Source: Lactobacillus kullabergensis
Lineage (GTDB): Bacteria > Bacillota > Bacilli > Lactobacillales > Lactobacillaceae
NCBI RefSeq assembly: GCF_000967195.1
Contig: NZ_KQ033871.1
Location: forward strand, 559,866-623,865
DNA length: 64,000 nt
Reading direction: 5' to 3'
In this document: positions 47,061-55,938 of the stretch, one piece after another
Position numbering within the stretch: position 1 is the stretch's first letter
Layout of the letters: every line of letters starts with the position of its first letter
Program-made: the position numbers and the translations under genes
The notes under the pieces: model-generated
The model's input: the letters and a program-made list of their open reading frames with translations, nothing else
Databases searched by the model: none
Told to the model about the DNA's origin: nothing

Positions 47061-47666
47061 ATGTCTAAAAAAATCACTGCATTAATTGCTATAGCATCTC
47101 TCACTCTATCACTTAGTGTATCGATTAAAGCAAACGAGCCGCAAACAGTGCAGGCAGCGCAAAAACAGAAGAGCCAGTTTAAGCTGGGAAAGCAATTTAA
47201 ATTTCCAAAGACATGGCAAGGTAAGTGGTTTAGCAACAATAATCTTACACCAAGTCCCATGTTTATTCACAAGTCTGCTTTTAATACTCCTTGGGCAAAT
47301 GATTATGTTAAAGTTGTGAAAACAGGTTTCGTTAAAGGGACAAAAAAGTATCCCTGGCAAATGTCCAATGGATGGAAACAAAGTAATAAAAATGAACTTG
47401 CTAAATACATGCGTGTTACTACTAAAAAAATAAATGGTAATAAATGGATTATTCTATGCCCAGTTCAAGAGAAATCTTTTAAAAACGGTTTTGCTTTCAC
47501 AATCAAAAATGAAAAATTAGCTGGTAAAACTCATAAAGTACTATTTCAAGGTAATCCGCAAAATGGGATAGTTATAAATCAGTATTTTAAATCTAAAGCT
47601 TTAACTAATAAGTATAGTGCGCATGAATTTAAAAATATGAAATATAGTAAAATTAATCCACGTTAA
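47061..47666 (+). CDS. Small exported protein, RGxW family member (tandem copy)
   Basis: A 201-residue tandem paralogue of the 46295 gene. Signal peptide (KKITALIAIASLTLSLSVS), then FPKTWQGKWFSNN, FNTPWANDYVKVV, YPWQMSNGW, KWIILCPVQE and a C-terminal NQYFKSKALTNKYSAHEFKN. The Arg of RGxW is replaced by Gln (WQGKW). GGAGAA precedes the ATG. It is monocistronic between terminators. Function unknown. Confidence 0.78.
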   Translation: MSKKITALIAIASLTLSLSVSIKANEPQTVQAAQKQKSQFKLGKQFKFPKTWQGKWFSNNNLTPSPMFIHKSAFNTPWANDYVKVVKTGFVKGTKKYPWQMSNGWKQSNKNELAKYMRVTTKKINGNKWIILCPVQEKSFKNGFAFTIKNEKLAGKTHKVLFQGNPQNGIVINQYFKSKALTNKYSAHEFKNMKYSKINPR

Positions 47667-47674
47667 GATATTAA

Positions 47675-47711
47675 ACTGTAGTCCCAACTATTTGTGATTA
47701 CAGTTTTTTTA
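47675..47711 (+). terminator. Rho-independent terminator
   Basis: Ten-pair stem 47675-47684 with 47697-47706 and a T run. Confidence 0.8.
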
Positions 47712-47731
47712 TGAAAAGTTAGGAGAAATTC

Positions 47732-48301
47732 GTGAAACTATTGTTAACAGGGGATAGTATTATTGCACGCAAAGAAGGCTTAAAAGAGCCTCGTATTAAT
47801 GCAGAGATAAAAGAAAAAATGCCAGGCGCAGATTTAGTTAATACGGCAGTTTCTAGTATTAACGCAGGAGCATTTTACGCATTATTGCCAGATTTAGTAT
47901 TAAAAGTTGAGCGTTGTGACAAATTGATTTTACTCTTGGGAACTAATGACTTGGCCCTGCACAAAAATGTTCCGGTTACACAATTTAGTAAAAATATGTC
48001 TCTCATGATTTCCAGCGTAATTTGTTTATATTATCCGCAAAATTTAATTTTGATTTCACCGCCTGCAGTTGATGAGACCAGACAAAAAAAGAGAAACAAT
48101 CGTGAAATAGCTATTTATACTGCGGAATTAATAAAACTAGCCGAAACTTATAATCTGCATTTTATTAACCTGTTTCAAGCTATGATTAAACATGGTGACT
48201 TAAAAACTCTTTGTCAGGGACAATTGAATGATGGCTTGCATTTTGGAACAGAAGGATACAAGTTATTGTCAGATTTACTGGTAAAAGAATTACAAAGTTA
48301 A
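47732..48301 (+). CDS. SGNH/GDSL-type hydrolase
   Basis: A 189-residue esterase or acyl hydrolase of the SGNH fold: block I GDS with nucleophile Ser9, block III GTND near residues 71-74, and block V DGLHF with the Asp-His pair near the C-terminus. There is no signal peptide, so it should act in the cytoplasm. Start is GTG 47732 with AGGAGA five bases upstream. Substrate unknown; the family covers acyl-CoA thioesterases, carbohydrate deacetylases and lipid esterases. Confidence 0.88.
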   Translation: MKLLLTGDSIIARKEGLKEPRINAEIKEKMPGADLVNTAVSSINAGAFYALLPDLVLKVERCDKLILLLGTNDLALHKNVPVTQFSKNMSLMISSVICLYYPQNLILISPPAVDETRQKKRNNREIAIYTAELIKLAETYNLHFINLFQAMIKHGDLKTLCQGQLNDGLHFGTEGYKLLSDLLVKELQS

Positions 48302-48321
48302 AAAATACTCCTTTATTTTGT

Positions 48322-48352
48322 TTGCTATAGAGTTAACTCTAAGGTTTACAAT
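48322..48352 (+). promoter_or_regulatory. MerR-type promoter of the aldo/keto reductase gene
   Basis: TTGCTA at 48322-48327 and TACAAT at 48347-48352 are 19 bases apart, the long spacer typical of MerR-activated promoters. The spacer holds the perfect palindrome TAGAGTTAACTCTA (48328-48341). The MerR gene is the second gene of this unit. Confidence 0.82.
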
Positions 48353-48383
48353 TTGTTTGTAATCTTATAAAGGAGCAATAATA

Positions 48384-49238
48384 ATGAAAGAAATAAAACT
48401 AGATAATGGTATTACAATGCCTATATTGGGCTTTGGACTTTTTCAAATAACTGATTTGGGTATTGCTGAACGTGTGGTTGAGGATGCAATTAGATCTGGT
48501 TATCGCTTAATTGACACAGCTGCTTCTTATGGCAATGAAGAAGCGGTAGGAAAAGCTGTTAAAAATAGTGGAATTAATCGACAAGATTTGTTTATTACCA
48601 CTAAGTTGTGGGTTTCTGATACTGGGTATGAAGCGACCAAACGTGCAATTAAAACTTCATTAAAAAAATTACAGCTTAGTTATTTAGATCTTTATCTTGT
48701 TCATCAACCATATGGAGATGTATATGGCTCTTGGCGCGCAATGGAAGAAGCATATAGAGCGGGAACTATCAGAGCAATAGGTGTTTCTAATTTCACTTCC
48801 GATCGTGTACTTGATTTAAGTTTGTATAATGATGTTCTTCCTGCAGTTGATCAAATTGAAACTAACCTTTGGATGCAGGAGACAAATGAAGTTTCTTTCC
48901 TAAAAAATCATCATATTCAGCCAGAAGCTTGGGCTCCATTTGCAGAAGGTAAACACCAAGTTTTTACTAATCCTTTGTTGTCAAAAATAGCTGCTAAACA
49001 TCATAAAACTAGCGGACAAGTTATTTTACGCTGGTTAATACAAAGAGGAATAGTAGTGATTCCAAAGTCAGTTCATCATGAACGAATTATTGAAAACAGT
49101 AAAATTTTTGATTTCGAGTTAAGTCATGAAGAAATGGACCAAATTAGAACATTAGATAGAAATGAAAGTCAGTTTTTTGATCATCGTGATCCAGCTGCAG
49201 TTCAAAATATTCATGACTTAATTAGACATGTAGATTGA
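48384..49238 (+). CDS. Aldo/keto reductase
   Basis: NADPH-dependent carbonyl reductase of the AKR superfamily, 284 residues. The catalytic tetrad is visible: Asp44 and Tyr49 (DTAASYGNEE), Lys74 (TTKLW) and His107 (YLVHQPYGD); the coenzyme site IPKSVHHERIIEN is near the C-terminus. AAAGGAGC precedes the ATG. It is transcribed with its MerR regulator 12 bases downstream, from a 19-bp-spacer promoter, so it is probably induced by reactive aldehydes or electrophiles. Confidence 0.95.
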   Translation: MKEIKLDNGITMPILGFGLFQITDLGIAERVVEDAIRSGYRLIDTAASYGNEEAVGKAVKNSGINRQDLFITTKLWVSDTGYEATKRAIKTSLKKLQLSYLDLYLVHQPYGDVYGSWRAMEEAYRAGTIRAIGVSNFTSDRVLDLSLYNDVLPAVDQIETNLWMQETNEVSFLKNHHIQPEAWAPFAEGKHQVFTNPLLSKIAAKHHKTSGQVILRWLIQRGIVVIPKSVHHERIIENSKIFDFELSHEEMDQIRTLDRNESQFFDHRDPAAVQNIHDLIRHVD

Positions 49239-49250
49239 AGGTCAAAAGCG

Positions 49251-49616
49251 TTGACAATTAAAGAAATAAGTCAGGAATTTGGTTTAACAAAAGATACATT
49301 AAGATATTGGGAAAAGGAAAAATTAATTCCTCCAGTTAAACGAGACGAGAACGGCTATCGTGTCTATGACCAGTATGAAGAGAATTGGATTTTCTATATT
49401 AAGGTTTTGCGTAAAGCGGGCATGCAAGTTAAGCGAATAAAGTATTTTGTAAACTTATATCGAGACGGTTCATCTTCTGATAGGCGAAAGCGTTTGTTAA
49501 CTGATCAGCGAGACCAGCTGAAAAAACGAATGTTAGATATTCAAAAAACAATTAATTATCTTAATTATAAAATCGATCATTTTGATGATCACTTGTTAAC
49601 TTTTGAAAAAGGATAA
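49251..49616 (+). CDS. MerR-family regulator
   Basis: A 121-residue MerR-type activator: HTH TIKEISQEFGLTKDTLRYWEKEKLIPPVKRDENGYRVY at the N-terminus, then a long dimerisation helix. There is no cysteine in the effector region, so it is unlike the metal or thiol-sensing MerR forms. Start is TTG 49251 with GAAGG about nine bases upstream. It most likely controls the promoter at 48322 and so itself. Closest by layout to AdhR/NmlR-like regulators of reductases, but without their conserved cysteine. Confidence 0.92.
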   Translation: MTIKEISQEFGLTKDTLRYWEKEKLIPPVKRDENGYRVYDQYEENWIFYIKVLRKAGMQVKRIKYFVNLYRDGSSSDRRKRLLTDQRDQLKKRMLDIQKTINYLNYKIDHFDDHLLTFEKG

Positions 49617-49656
49617 TTGGTATATGAAAGGTCAACCGAAATTTAATTCCGTCCAA

Positions 49657-49695
49657 AGGTCCTCTTAAAATTAGGTTTTAGGAGGGCTTTTTATA
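49657..49695 (+). terminator. Rho-independent terminator after merR
   Basis: Arms 49657-49670 and 49676-49689 pair over 14 bases with several G-T pairs, five-base loop, T run. Confidence 0.75.
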
Positions 49696-49832
49696 TTTTA
49701 CTGATAGAAAAGGTTTGTAACGACAGCTTGTATCACCAAATTTCTTTTGTTAATATTATTAATAAATTATAAATTAATTAAAATAGCTGTAAAAAACTAT
49801 TTATTATCTTAATGATAGTTTAGGAGTCCAAA

Positions 49833-51401
49833 ATGTACCAATATTTAAAAAAGCATGCATTCTTAGTTATAGTAGCCTGTTTATTACTACTAGTTAATTC
49901 AATATTGCAGGTTTTGGCTGCTACCAAAATGGCTGTACTCGCAAATTATCTTATTGCGGGTAAAATTGCCTCCTTTATTAAAATGTTGTTCATTATCTTC
50001 ATGCTCTGGTTTTTATCGTTTATTGTTTCCTTTTTTGAAAATTATCTTCAAGAAACCGCAACGCAGGATATTCTAAGTGATATTCGCAATGACATTGTTA
50101 CCAGTTTAATTAAACTTCCTCAAAATAAATTTAAAGAAAATCCAGTTGATTATTATGAGTCTTACTTGCAAAATGATGTCAATTTAATTCAAAAAGAAGG
50201 CTTAAATACCTTTTTTCTAATTGTACGTTTTAGTGGTAATGCGATTTTTGCTTTAGCAGCACTATATCTTTATAGTTATATTCTTTTTCTTGCTGCAATT
50301 ATTTTAGTTTTGATAATTGTTTTAGTTCCGCGTTTTTGTAAAAAGTTTCTTACTACCGGAGTTGCTAGGATTTCTCAGGCAAATGAAAAATTTTTAAAAT
50401 TTACAAGCAGCGGTTTGCACGGTTATGATACTTTATATGCCTTTAATGTTCTCAGCGAAATAAAGAAATTAGTAGCTGCTGGTTCACAATCACTAAAAGA
50501 GGCGAATGTACATAACACAGTTAGACGTTCAGCTGTTGACATTATAACTGGTGTGATTAATATAGGCAGTCAACTGCTTATTTTAGGAATTACTGGAGCC
50601 CTGCATTTTCAAGGAAAAATTAGTGCTGGGGCTATATTGGCCACTGCCGAATTAGCTAATAAAGTGTTCGACTCAGCAGGTATTATTAACCGTTATTTTG
50701 CCCAACTTCTTTCTACATCAAGTATCTTTGCCAAGTTTAATAATTTGAAAGAAGAAAGTGAAAATAAGGTTGAAAAATTTGCTAAAACGACTTTTCCAAT
50801 GGAATTCAGAACTTTGGAATTTCGCAATGTTTCTTTTGCATATCCTCGAGCAAAAGAAGAAATACTGCATAATTTTTCTTTTGTTTTTAAAAAAGGAGAT
50901 TTTTATAAGCTAAATGGTATTTCGGGACGAGGTAAGTCGACCTTATTAAAGTTAATTACTGGGCAATTAAAGCCTAATCGGGGGAAAATACTGCTTAATG
51001 GAGTTGATATTAATACCATACCGCGAAGCATAATTAATTCATTGATTGTTTATATGCCACAAGCAGTTACAATTTTTCCGCGCTCAATTGATTATAATAT
51101 TTTGCTCGGTCGCAACTATAATGAAAAAGCTCTCGACTTAGTAAAGAAAGATTTTAATATTAGCGATGAATGGCAATTTGATTCTCTTTCGGGTGGGCAG
51201 GAGCAGCGTGTTGCATTGGCTAGGCTGATTGATACTAAAGGTAAAATAATTTTGCTTGATGAAAGTTTTTCCAGTATTGATTTGCAAACAGCACAAGAAC
51301 TATTACAAAAATTACTTAAAAGAGTTGAAACAGTAATAGTAGTTTCCCATCGAAATGAAGAAATTGCTCAGTTCTCTTTTAAAATTTTGTCATTAGATTG
51401 A
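49833..51401 (+). CDS. ABC exporter half-transporter
   Basis: A 522-residue fused membrane/ATPase half-transporter: six spans in about residues 1-300, then the nucleotide-binding domain with Walker A GISGRGKST, signature LSGGQEQRVALARL, Walker B IILLDESFSS and the H-loop VVSHR. Such proteins work as dimers and export peptides, lipids or drugs. The gene stands alone with AGGAG upstream, so it is probably a homodimer. Substrate unknown; no peptide precursor was seen next to it. Confidence 0.9.
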   Translation: MYQYLKKHAFLVIVACLLLLVNSILQVLAATKMAVLANYLIAGKIASFIKMLFIIFMLWFLSFIVSFFENYLQETATQDILSDIRNDIVTSLIKLPQNKFKENPVDYYESYLQNDVNLIQKEGLNTFFLIVRFSGNAIFALAALYLYSYILFLAAIILVLIIVLVPRFCKKFLTTGVARISQANEKFLKFTSSGLHGYDTLYAFNVLSEIKKLVAAGSQSLKEANVHNTVRRSAVDIITGVINIGSQLLILGITGALHFQGKISAGAILATAELANKVFDSAGIINRYFAQLLSTSSIFAKFNNLKEESENKVEKFAKTTFPMEFRTLEFRNVSFAYPRAKEEILHNFSFVFKKGDFYKLNGISGRGKSTLLKLITGQLKPNRGKILLNGVDINTIPRSIINSLIVYMPQAVTIFPRSIDYNILLGRNYNEKALDLVKKDFNISDEWQFDSLSGGQEQRVALARLIDTKGKIILLDESFSSIDLQTAQELLQKLLKRVETVIVVSHRNEEIAQFSFKILSLD

Positions 51402-51416
51402 GCTAAAATTAAAATT

Positions 51417-51460
51417 AAAAAGTTACCAGCAAAATCAGTCTGACTTACTGGTAACTTTTT
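51417..51460. terminator. Bidirectional terminator between the ABC exporter and the 51459 gene
   Basis: Thirteen-pair stem 51417-51429 with 51448-51460 around an 18-base loop, with A and T ends for both strands. Confidence 0.85.
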
Positions 51461-51980
51461 AATTAAAGTTAACATTATATTTACGGCCAATAGGTGGAAA
51501 AGTCGGCAATCTTAGCGGAGTTGTATGCCACTGGGTGAAAAGCGTAGCACATAATAAAATAAATGGAACATCTTCGGGACGTTCAATGTCGCAGATCAAG
51601 ACTACTCCTTCACTTTGAACAACAGTACGCACTGTGGCGACTTTTTTGATACCAAAGAGGAACTTATAACTTCCCTTTTTGATACTGCCAGAGACTATGT
51701 AATTTAATCTAGTAATATAAAAAAGGTTTGCCAATTTATTGTTTAAGCGTTTAACCTTTACTAAAGAATGGTTGATAACATCAATTGTGTAGGAAGAAAT
51801 AAATCCATTGCCATCGGTATAAAGACGTCCGATTTCTTTACCATTAACTTTTTTTAAGTACAAAGTATGGTTAGGATTATCTAAATTGCCTTGAATAATA
51901 TACTGAATTTTATTGTTTTCATTTGCTACAGGTATTTGACCATATTCCTGTTTTTGAGTTAATTCCAATAAGTAGCGCAT
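51459..51980 (-). CDS. Hypothetical protein, possibly LURP-one/YxjI-like
   Basis: A 173-residue protein without signal peptide. It is rich in beta strands with alternating short segments (QYIIQGNLDN, HTLYLKKVNGKEIGRLYTDG, YIVSGSIKKGSYKFLFGIKKVATV), as in the LURP-one/YxjI fold, but no decisive motif is visible, so the family is tentative. Only ten bases separate its ATG from the stop of the upstream HAD phosphatase gene on the same strand, so the two are probably cotranscribed. Confidence 0.7.
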   Translation of the reverse strand: MRYLLELTQKQEYGQIPVANENNKIQYIIQGNLDNPNHTLYLKKVNGKEIGRLYTDGNGFISSYTIDVINHSLVKVKRLNNKLANLFYITRLNYIVSGSIKKGSYKFLFGIKKVATVRTVVQSEGVVLICDIERPEDVPFILLCATLFTQWHTTPLRLPTFPPIGRKYNVNFN

Positions 51981-51990
51981 CTAAGCACCT

Positions 51991-52866
51991 CTATTCTTTA
52001 GCGTTATTTTTAATAAATTTCCTTAATATGTAAGCAACTCCATTATCATTGTTTGATTTAGTTTTGACCTGTGCCAACTTTTTGATTGTCGGTATTGCGT
52101 TTGCCATGGCTACGCCGGTTCCAGCGTCTTTAATCATACTGGCGTCATTTAAATTATCGCCGATAGCAGCCACCTCTTCACGTTTAAGACCTTTCATTTG
52201 GGCATAATCAAGAAGTGCAGGTCCTTTTTGAGCTTTAATATCATTAATTTCAATGTTAGCAGCGGAACTTGAAGTAACAACGACATTGCCTAAAGCATTG
52301 ATTTCTTTTTTAGCTTTAGCAAAGGCAGATTGTCCGTGAGCATCAAATGCGATGATCTTCATTATCTCAATTTTATCATTAGCTAATAATTGATCAAGAT
52401 TCTCAACTAAAGTCATACTTAACATCGCATCACTACCAGCAGCTGTAGCAACAGCCCTTTTAAAAGTAACACCTGGATTAAGTATCATTAATGCTCGAGC
52501 AAGATTAACTACACGTTTACTAATATCGCTTGAATATATTTTATCAGTAGTTACTAATTCAAAGTATATATTGTTTTCTTTAAGAATCTTTGAAATTGAA
52601 CTCGCTTTGTCATTAGGCAATTTGTGTTTAACTTTTAAATTATTGTCGGCATCGTAGACTAAGGCGCCATTAATATTGATAAAGCCTGTCTTAAGGCCAT
52701 ATTTTTCAATGGTTCTGCGAGATTGGCGTGGTGTTCGTCCTGTTGCCACTAAAAATTCAATACCGTTTCTTTGTGCTGCACGAATTGCAGCTACATTTTC
52801 ATCTGAAATAGCCATATCACTATTAAAAAGAGTTCCGTCTAAATCACAAGCTACTAATTTAATCAA
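51991..52866 (-). CDS. Cof-type HAD phosphatase
   Basis: Haloacid dehalogenase IIB phosphatase of about 291 residues: motif I VACDLDGTLFNSD near the N-terminus, motif II VATGRTP, and the late GDNLNDASMI of motif IV. These enzymes dephosphorylate sugar phosphates, flavin precursors or similar small molecules. TTG 52866 is chosen because GAGGAG lies about 11 bases upstream and the Cof motif then starts at once; the open frame to 52995 would add a 43-residue hydrophobic leader. It diverges from ung. Confidence 0.85.
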   Translation of the reverse strand: MIKLVACDLDGTLFNSDMAISDENVAAIRAAQRNGIEFLVATGRTPRQSRRTIEKYGLKTGFININGALVYDADNNLKVKHKLPNDKASSISKILKENNIYFELVTTDKIYSSDISKRVVNLARALMILNPGVTFKRAVATAAGSDAMLSMTLVENLDQLLANDKIEIMKIIAFDAHGQSAFAKAKKEINALGNVVVTSSSAANIEINDIKAQKGPALLDYAQMKGLKREEVAAIGDNLNDASMIKDAGTGVAMANAIPTIKKLAQVKTKSNNDNGVAYILRKFIKNNAKE

Positions 52867-53062
52867 TGGTAAAATTGCTCCTCTTCCAAGTTTGATAAAC
52901 ATTTTGGTACTTATCATATTAATATATATGAAGAAAACCTTACTTTTTATTTTGTTGAACTTAGCTAAAAAGTAAGAAGAAATTAAAAGTACCAATTTGA
53001 TTCACTTTGATAATTAATTTCATGATAACATAAAAGTTAGTGAAAGAGAGGCTGTTGAAGTA

Positions 53063-53758
53063 ATGAAAAAGTTTATAGGCAATGACTGGGATAATATTTT
53101 GGCTCCTGTTTTCGAAAGTGAAAAGTATCAGCAATTACATGAATTCTTAAAAAAAGAATATGCCACTAAAAAAATTTATCCAGACATGTATCATATTTTT
53201 ACTGCTTTTAAATTAACTTCGTTTGCAAATACAAAAGTTGTAATATTGGGGCAAGATCCATATCATAATCCGGGCCAGGCAACAGGGATGAGCTTTTCGG
53301 TTAATCCGGGGGTAAAATTGCCTCCTTCTCTTCAAAATATCTATAAGGAACTTTATGATGATGTTGGTTGCAGACCCGTTAATCATGGTTATTTAAAAAA
53401 ATGGGCAGATCAAGGTGTTTTACTATTAAATGCTGTTTTAACAGTCCCTTATGGTCACGCTAACGGTCATCAGGGTAAAGGCTGGGAAGACGTTACTGAT
53501 GCTGCTATTAAGGCTCTTAGTGATCGCGGTAAAGTGGTTTTTATACTATGGGGTCGCTATGCTCAAAATAAAATCGTTTTAATTGACCAGAATAAAAATT
53601 TTGTGATTAAATCAGCTCATCCAAGTCCATATTCTGCGGATAGAGGATTTTTTGGATCGAGACCTTTTTCACGTTGCAATGAAGCACTGAAAAACTTTAA
53701 CGAAATTCCAATTGATTGGCAATTGCCCTCAAATATAACAAAAGAAGATTTAGCATAG
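53063..53758 (+). CDS. ung: Uracil-DNA glycosylase
   Basis: Removes uracil from DNA to start base-excision repair. The 231-residue family 1 enzyme has the water-activating GQDPYH at 63-68 (Asp65) and the DNA-intercalating [14 protein letters not shown] near residues 191-204. GAGAGG precedes the ATG. It heads an ung-pta-tsaE group with short gaps, a common arrangement in lactobacilli. Confidence 0.97.
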   Translation: MKKFIGNDWDNILAPVFESEKYQQLHEFLKKEYATKKIYPDMYHIFTAFKLTSFANTKVVILGQDPYHNPGQATGMSFSVNPGVKLPPSLQNIYKELYDDVGCRPVNHGYLKKWADQGVLLLNAVLTVPYGHANGHQGKGWEDVTDAAIKALSDRGKVVFILWGRYAQNKIVLIDQNKNFVIKSAHPSPYSADRGFFGSRPFSRCNEALKNFNEIPIDWQLPSNITKEDLA

Positions 53759-53769
53759 GTAGGAAGTAA

Positions 53770-54768
53770 ATGAGCGTTTTCGATTTATTAAAAAATAAAG
53801 TAAAAAAAGCAGAAAAAAATATTCAAATAGTCTTTCCTGAAGCAAGTGATTCCCGCATTTTAAAAGCTGCTAGTAAATTGTCACTTGAAAAGGTCGTCAC
53901 ACCGGTTTTATTGGGGAACCAGAAAAAAATTATCGACTTAATTCAAAAGGAAAATTTAGATTTTGATGATTTGAAAATAGCAAATCCCGTTAACTATGAA
54001 AATAAAAAAGCTATGGTTCAGAGTTTTATTAAAGCACGAGGAAAAGATATTCCACAGAGTGAAGTTGAAGAATCACTGAAAGACCCAAATTATTTTGGTA
54101 CTATGCTGGTAGAAATGAATGAAGCTGACGGTATGGTTTCTGGAGCTGCCCATTCAACAGCTGCAACTGTCAGACCTGCTTTACAGTTAATTCATACGTC
54201 AAAGGGAATGAAACGAGTTTCTGGCAGTTTTATTATGGAAAAAAAAGATAAAAAGTATGTCTTTGCTGACTGTGCAATTAATTTGAACCCGGATAGTGAA
54301 ACTTTGGCTGAGATTGCTTACCAGTCAGTTAAAACTGCCCAAATGATTGATATTGATCCTAAAGTAGCATTTCTAAGTTTTTCAACTAAAGGCTCAGCTA
54401 AGGGTGAGATGGTTACTAAAGTAAAACAGGCTGCTGAAATTTTTAAAAATAATCATCCTGAAATTTTGGCAGATGGTGAATTGCAATTTGATGCAGCCTT
54501 TGTGCCTGATGTAGCTGCAAAAAAAGCTTCTGATTCTCCTTTAAAAGGCCAGGCCAATGTTTTTATATTTCCTGAACTGCAGTCTGGGAATATTTCCTAT
54601 AAATTAGCTCAAAGACTAGGAAATTTCACCGCTATTGGTCCGATTTTGCAAGGACTTCGTAAGCCTGTTAATGACCTATCGCGCGGAGCAAGTACTCAGG
54701 ATGTATATAATATTGCCATATTGACTGCTGCACAGGTATTACTAAGGAATGAAGAAAATGAAGCTTAA
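53770..54768 (+). CDS. pta: Phosphate acetyltransferase
   Basis: Interconverts acetyl-CoA and acetyl phosphate. The 332-residue protein is the short Pta form without an N-terminal regulatory domain. Motifs include IQIVFPEASDSRILKA, MVSGAAHSTAATVRPAL and FLSFSTKGSAKGEMV. AGGAAG lies just upstream, 11 bases after ung. It overlaps tsaE by 11 bases. No acetate kinase is in the window. Confidence 0.95.
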   Translation: MSVFDLLKNKVKKAEKNIQIVFPEASDSRILKAASKLSLEKVVTPVLLGNQKKIIDLIQKENLDFDDLKIANPVNYENKKAMVQSFIKARGKDIPQSEVEESLKDPNYFGTMLVEMNEADGMVSGAAHSTAATVRPALQLIHTSKGMKRVSGSFIMEKKDKKYVFADCAINLNPDSETLAEIAYQSVKTAQMIDIDPKVAFLSFSTKGSAKGEMVTKVKQAAEIFKNNHPEILADGELQFDAAFVPDVAAKKASDSPLKGQANVFIFPELQSGNISYKLAQRLGNFTAIGPILQGLRKPVNDLSRGASTQDVYNIAILTAAQVLLRNEENEA

Positions 54769-55231
54769 TGTCAATTCAGCGCAACAAATGCAGGACCTAG
54801 GTCGGGTTATAGCTCAGACTGCCCAGGCACATGATCTATTGTTATTAAATGGTGATCTTGGAGCTGGAAAAACGACCCTAACTCAAGGAATTGGCAGAGC
54901 ACTGGGAATTAAGCGACCAGTCAAAAGTCCTACATTTACAATTGTCCGCGAATATCCCGAGGCCAGGTTGCCTTTGTATCATATGGATTTTTATCGCTTG
55001 GAAGATGATGATTTATCTTCGATTGATTTGAATGCATATTTGGCTGAACCCGGCATGGTAGTGATTGAATGGCCAGAAGTTGTACAGGAACAATTACCAG
55101 AAACTTTTCTAGAAATCACTATTAAGCGTGTTGATGACAGTTGGGATTCGACTAAGCGAATAGTTGAATTTGATGCAAAAGGCGCGAGAAACAAAAAATG
55201 GTCTAAAAGTATTTTACAATCATTAAATTAA
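54758..55231 (+). CDS. tsaE: tRNA t6A biosynthesis ATPase TsaE
   Basis: ATPase needed with TsaB, TsaC and TsaD to make the t6A37 base on tRNAs reading ANN codons. The 157-residue product has Walker A GDLGAGKTTLTQ at about 31-42 and the motifs VKSPTF and HMDFYRLED. ATG 54758 with AAGGA nine bases upstream is preferred to ATG 54749, which abuts that site. The start lies within the end of pta. Confidence 0.95.
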   Translation: MKLNVNSAQQMQDLGRVIAQTAQAHDLLLLNGDLGAGKTTLTQGIGRALGIKRPVKSPTFTIVREYPEARLPLYHMDFYRLEDDDLSSIDLNAYLAEPGMVVIEWPEVVQEQLPETFLEITIKRVDDSWDSTKRIVEFDAKGARNKKWSKSILQSLN

Positions 55232-55304
55232 AAAACAGGGCTGTTATGATGTGATCCCAGTTTATCCTAATTATAGGGTTCATATCACTTCGTCCTGTTT
55301 TTTC
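55230..55304. terminator. Long composite bidirectional hairpin, tsaE and exonuclease gene
   Basis: The outer stem AAAAAACAGG (55230-55239) pairs with CCTGTTTTTT (55294-55303). The inner stem pairs TGATGTGATCCC (55247-55258) with GGG...TATCA (55276-55287). Same design and inner left sequence as the hairpin at 35833-35908. Confidence 0.75.
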
Positions 55305-55306
55305 TA

Positions 55307-55840
55307 TTATATTTGGTAAACCAAGTTTTTTAATGCTTCGTCACCATATTGCTCATCCTGAGCTATTAGTATACCTGCACATGCCTCACTGTCACTTAAT
55401 GCATTATGGTGGTGCCATAATTCAACGTTAAGTGCTTTTGAAACTGTATCAAGTCTGTGATTTGGCAACTTAGGTTCAAGCAACTTGCTGGTTTGCAACG
55501 TATCAATGACAAAATAGTGTGGTTCTTGTATGTCATAACGGGCTAAACTCTGTCGCATTACATTTGTGTCAAAGCGGGCATTGTGAGCAGTTACTAACAT
55601 TCCAGGCTGATACAAATCTTTTATTTTAGGCCATACCTCTGCCATTGTAGGAGCATCTTTGACATCTTCAGCAGTTATATCGTGAATTTGAATATTACGT
55701 GCATCAAAAGGCATTTGGGGATTAATGACGGTATAAAATCGATCTACGATCTGGTTGTTGCGAACCATTACTAAAGCAAGTGAACAAGCACTTTCTGGAT
55801 GCCGGTTGGCAGTTTCAAAATCCATTGCAATAAAATTCAT
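55307..55840 (-). CDS. DnaQ/PolC epsilon-like 3'-5' exonuclease
   Basis: DEDD-family exonuclease of 177 residues: motif I AMDFETAN, motif II TAHNARFD, motif III region HHNALSDSEACAGI, giving the acidic metal ligands and the H/D signature of DEDDh enzymes. ATG 55840 with AAAGGTGA upstream is chosen; the open frame from 55924 lacks a ribosome site and adds unlike residues. It is a stand-alone exonuclease, not the proofreading part of a polymerase. Precise substrate unknown. Confidence 0.9.
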   Translation of the reverse strand: MNFIAMDFETANRHPESACSLALVMVRNNQIVDRFYTVINPQMPFDARNIQIHDITAEDVKDAPTMAEVWPKIKDLYQPGMLVTAHNARFDTNVMRQSLARYDIQEPHYFVIDTLQTSKLLEPKLPNHRLDTVSKALNVELWHHHNALSDSEACAGILIAQDEQYGDEALKNLVYQI

Positions 55841-55938
55841 TTTCTCACCTTTAAATTTTAATTTTAGTATAACATATGATGAAGCAATTAACTGAATGCG
55901 GTAAAATAGAAAAAGATTAGACAAAGGGGATTTTTGAT

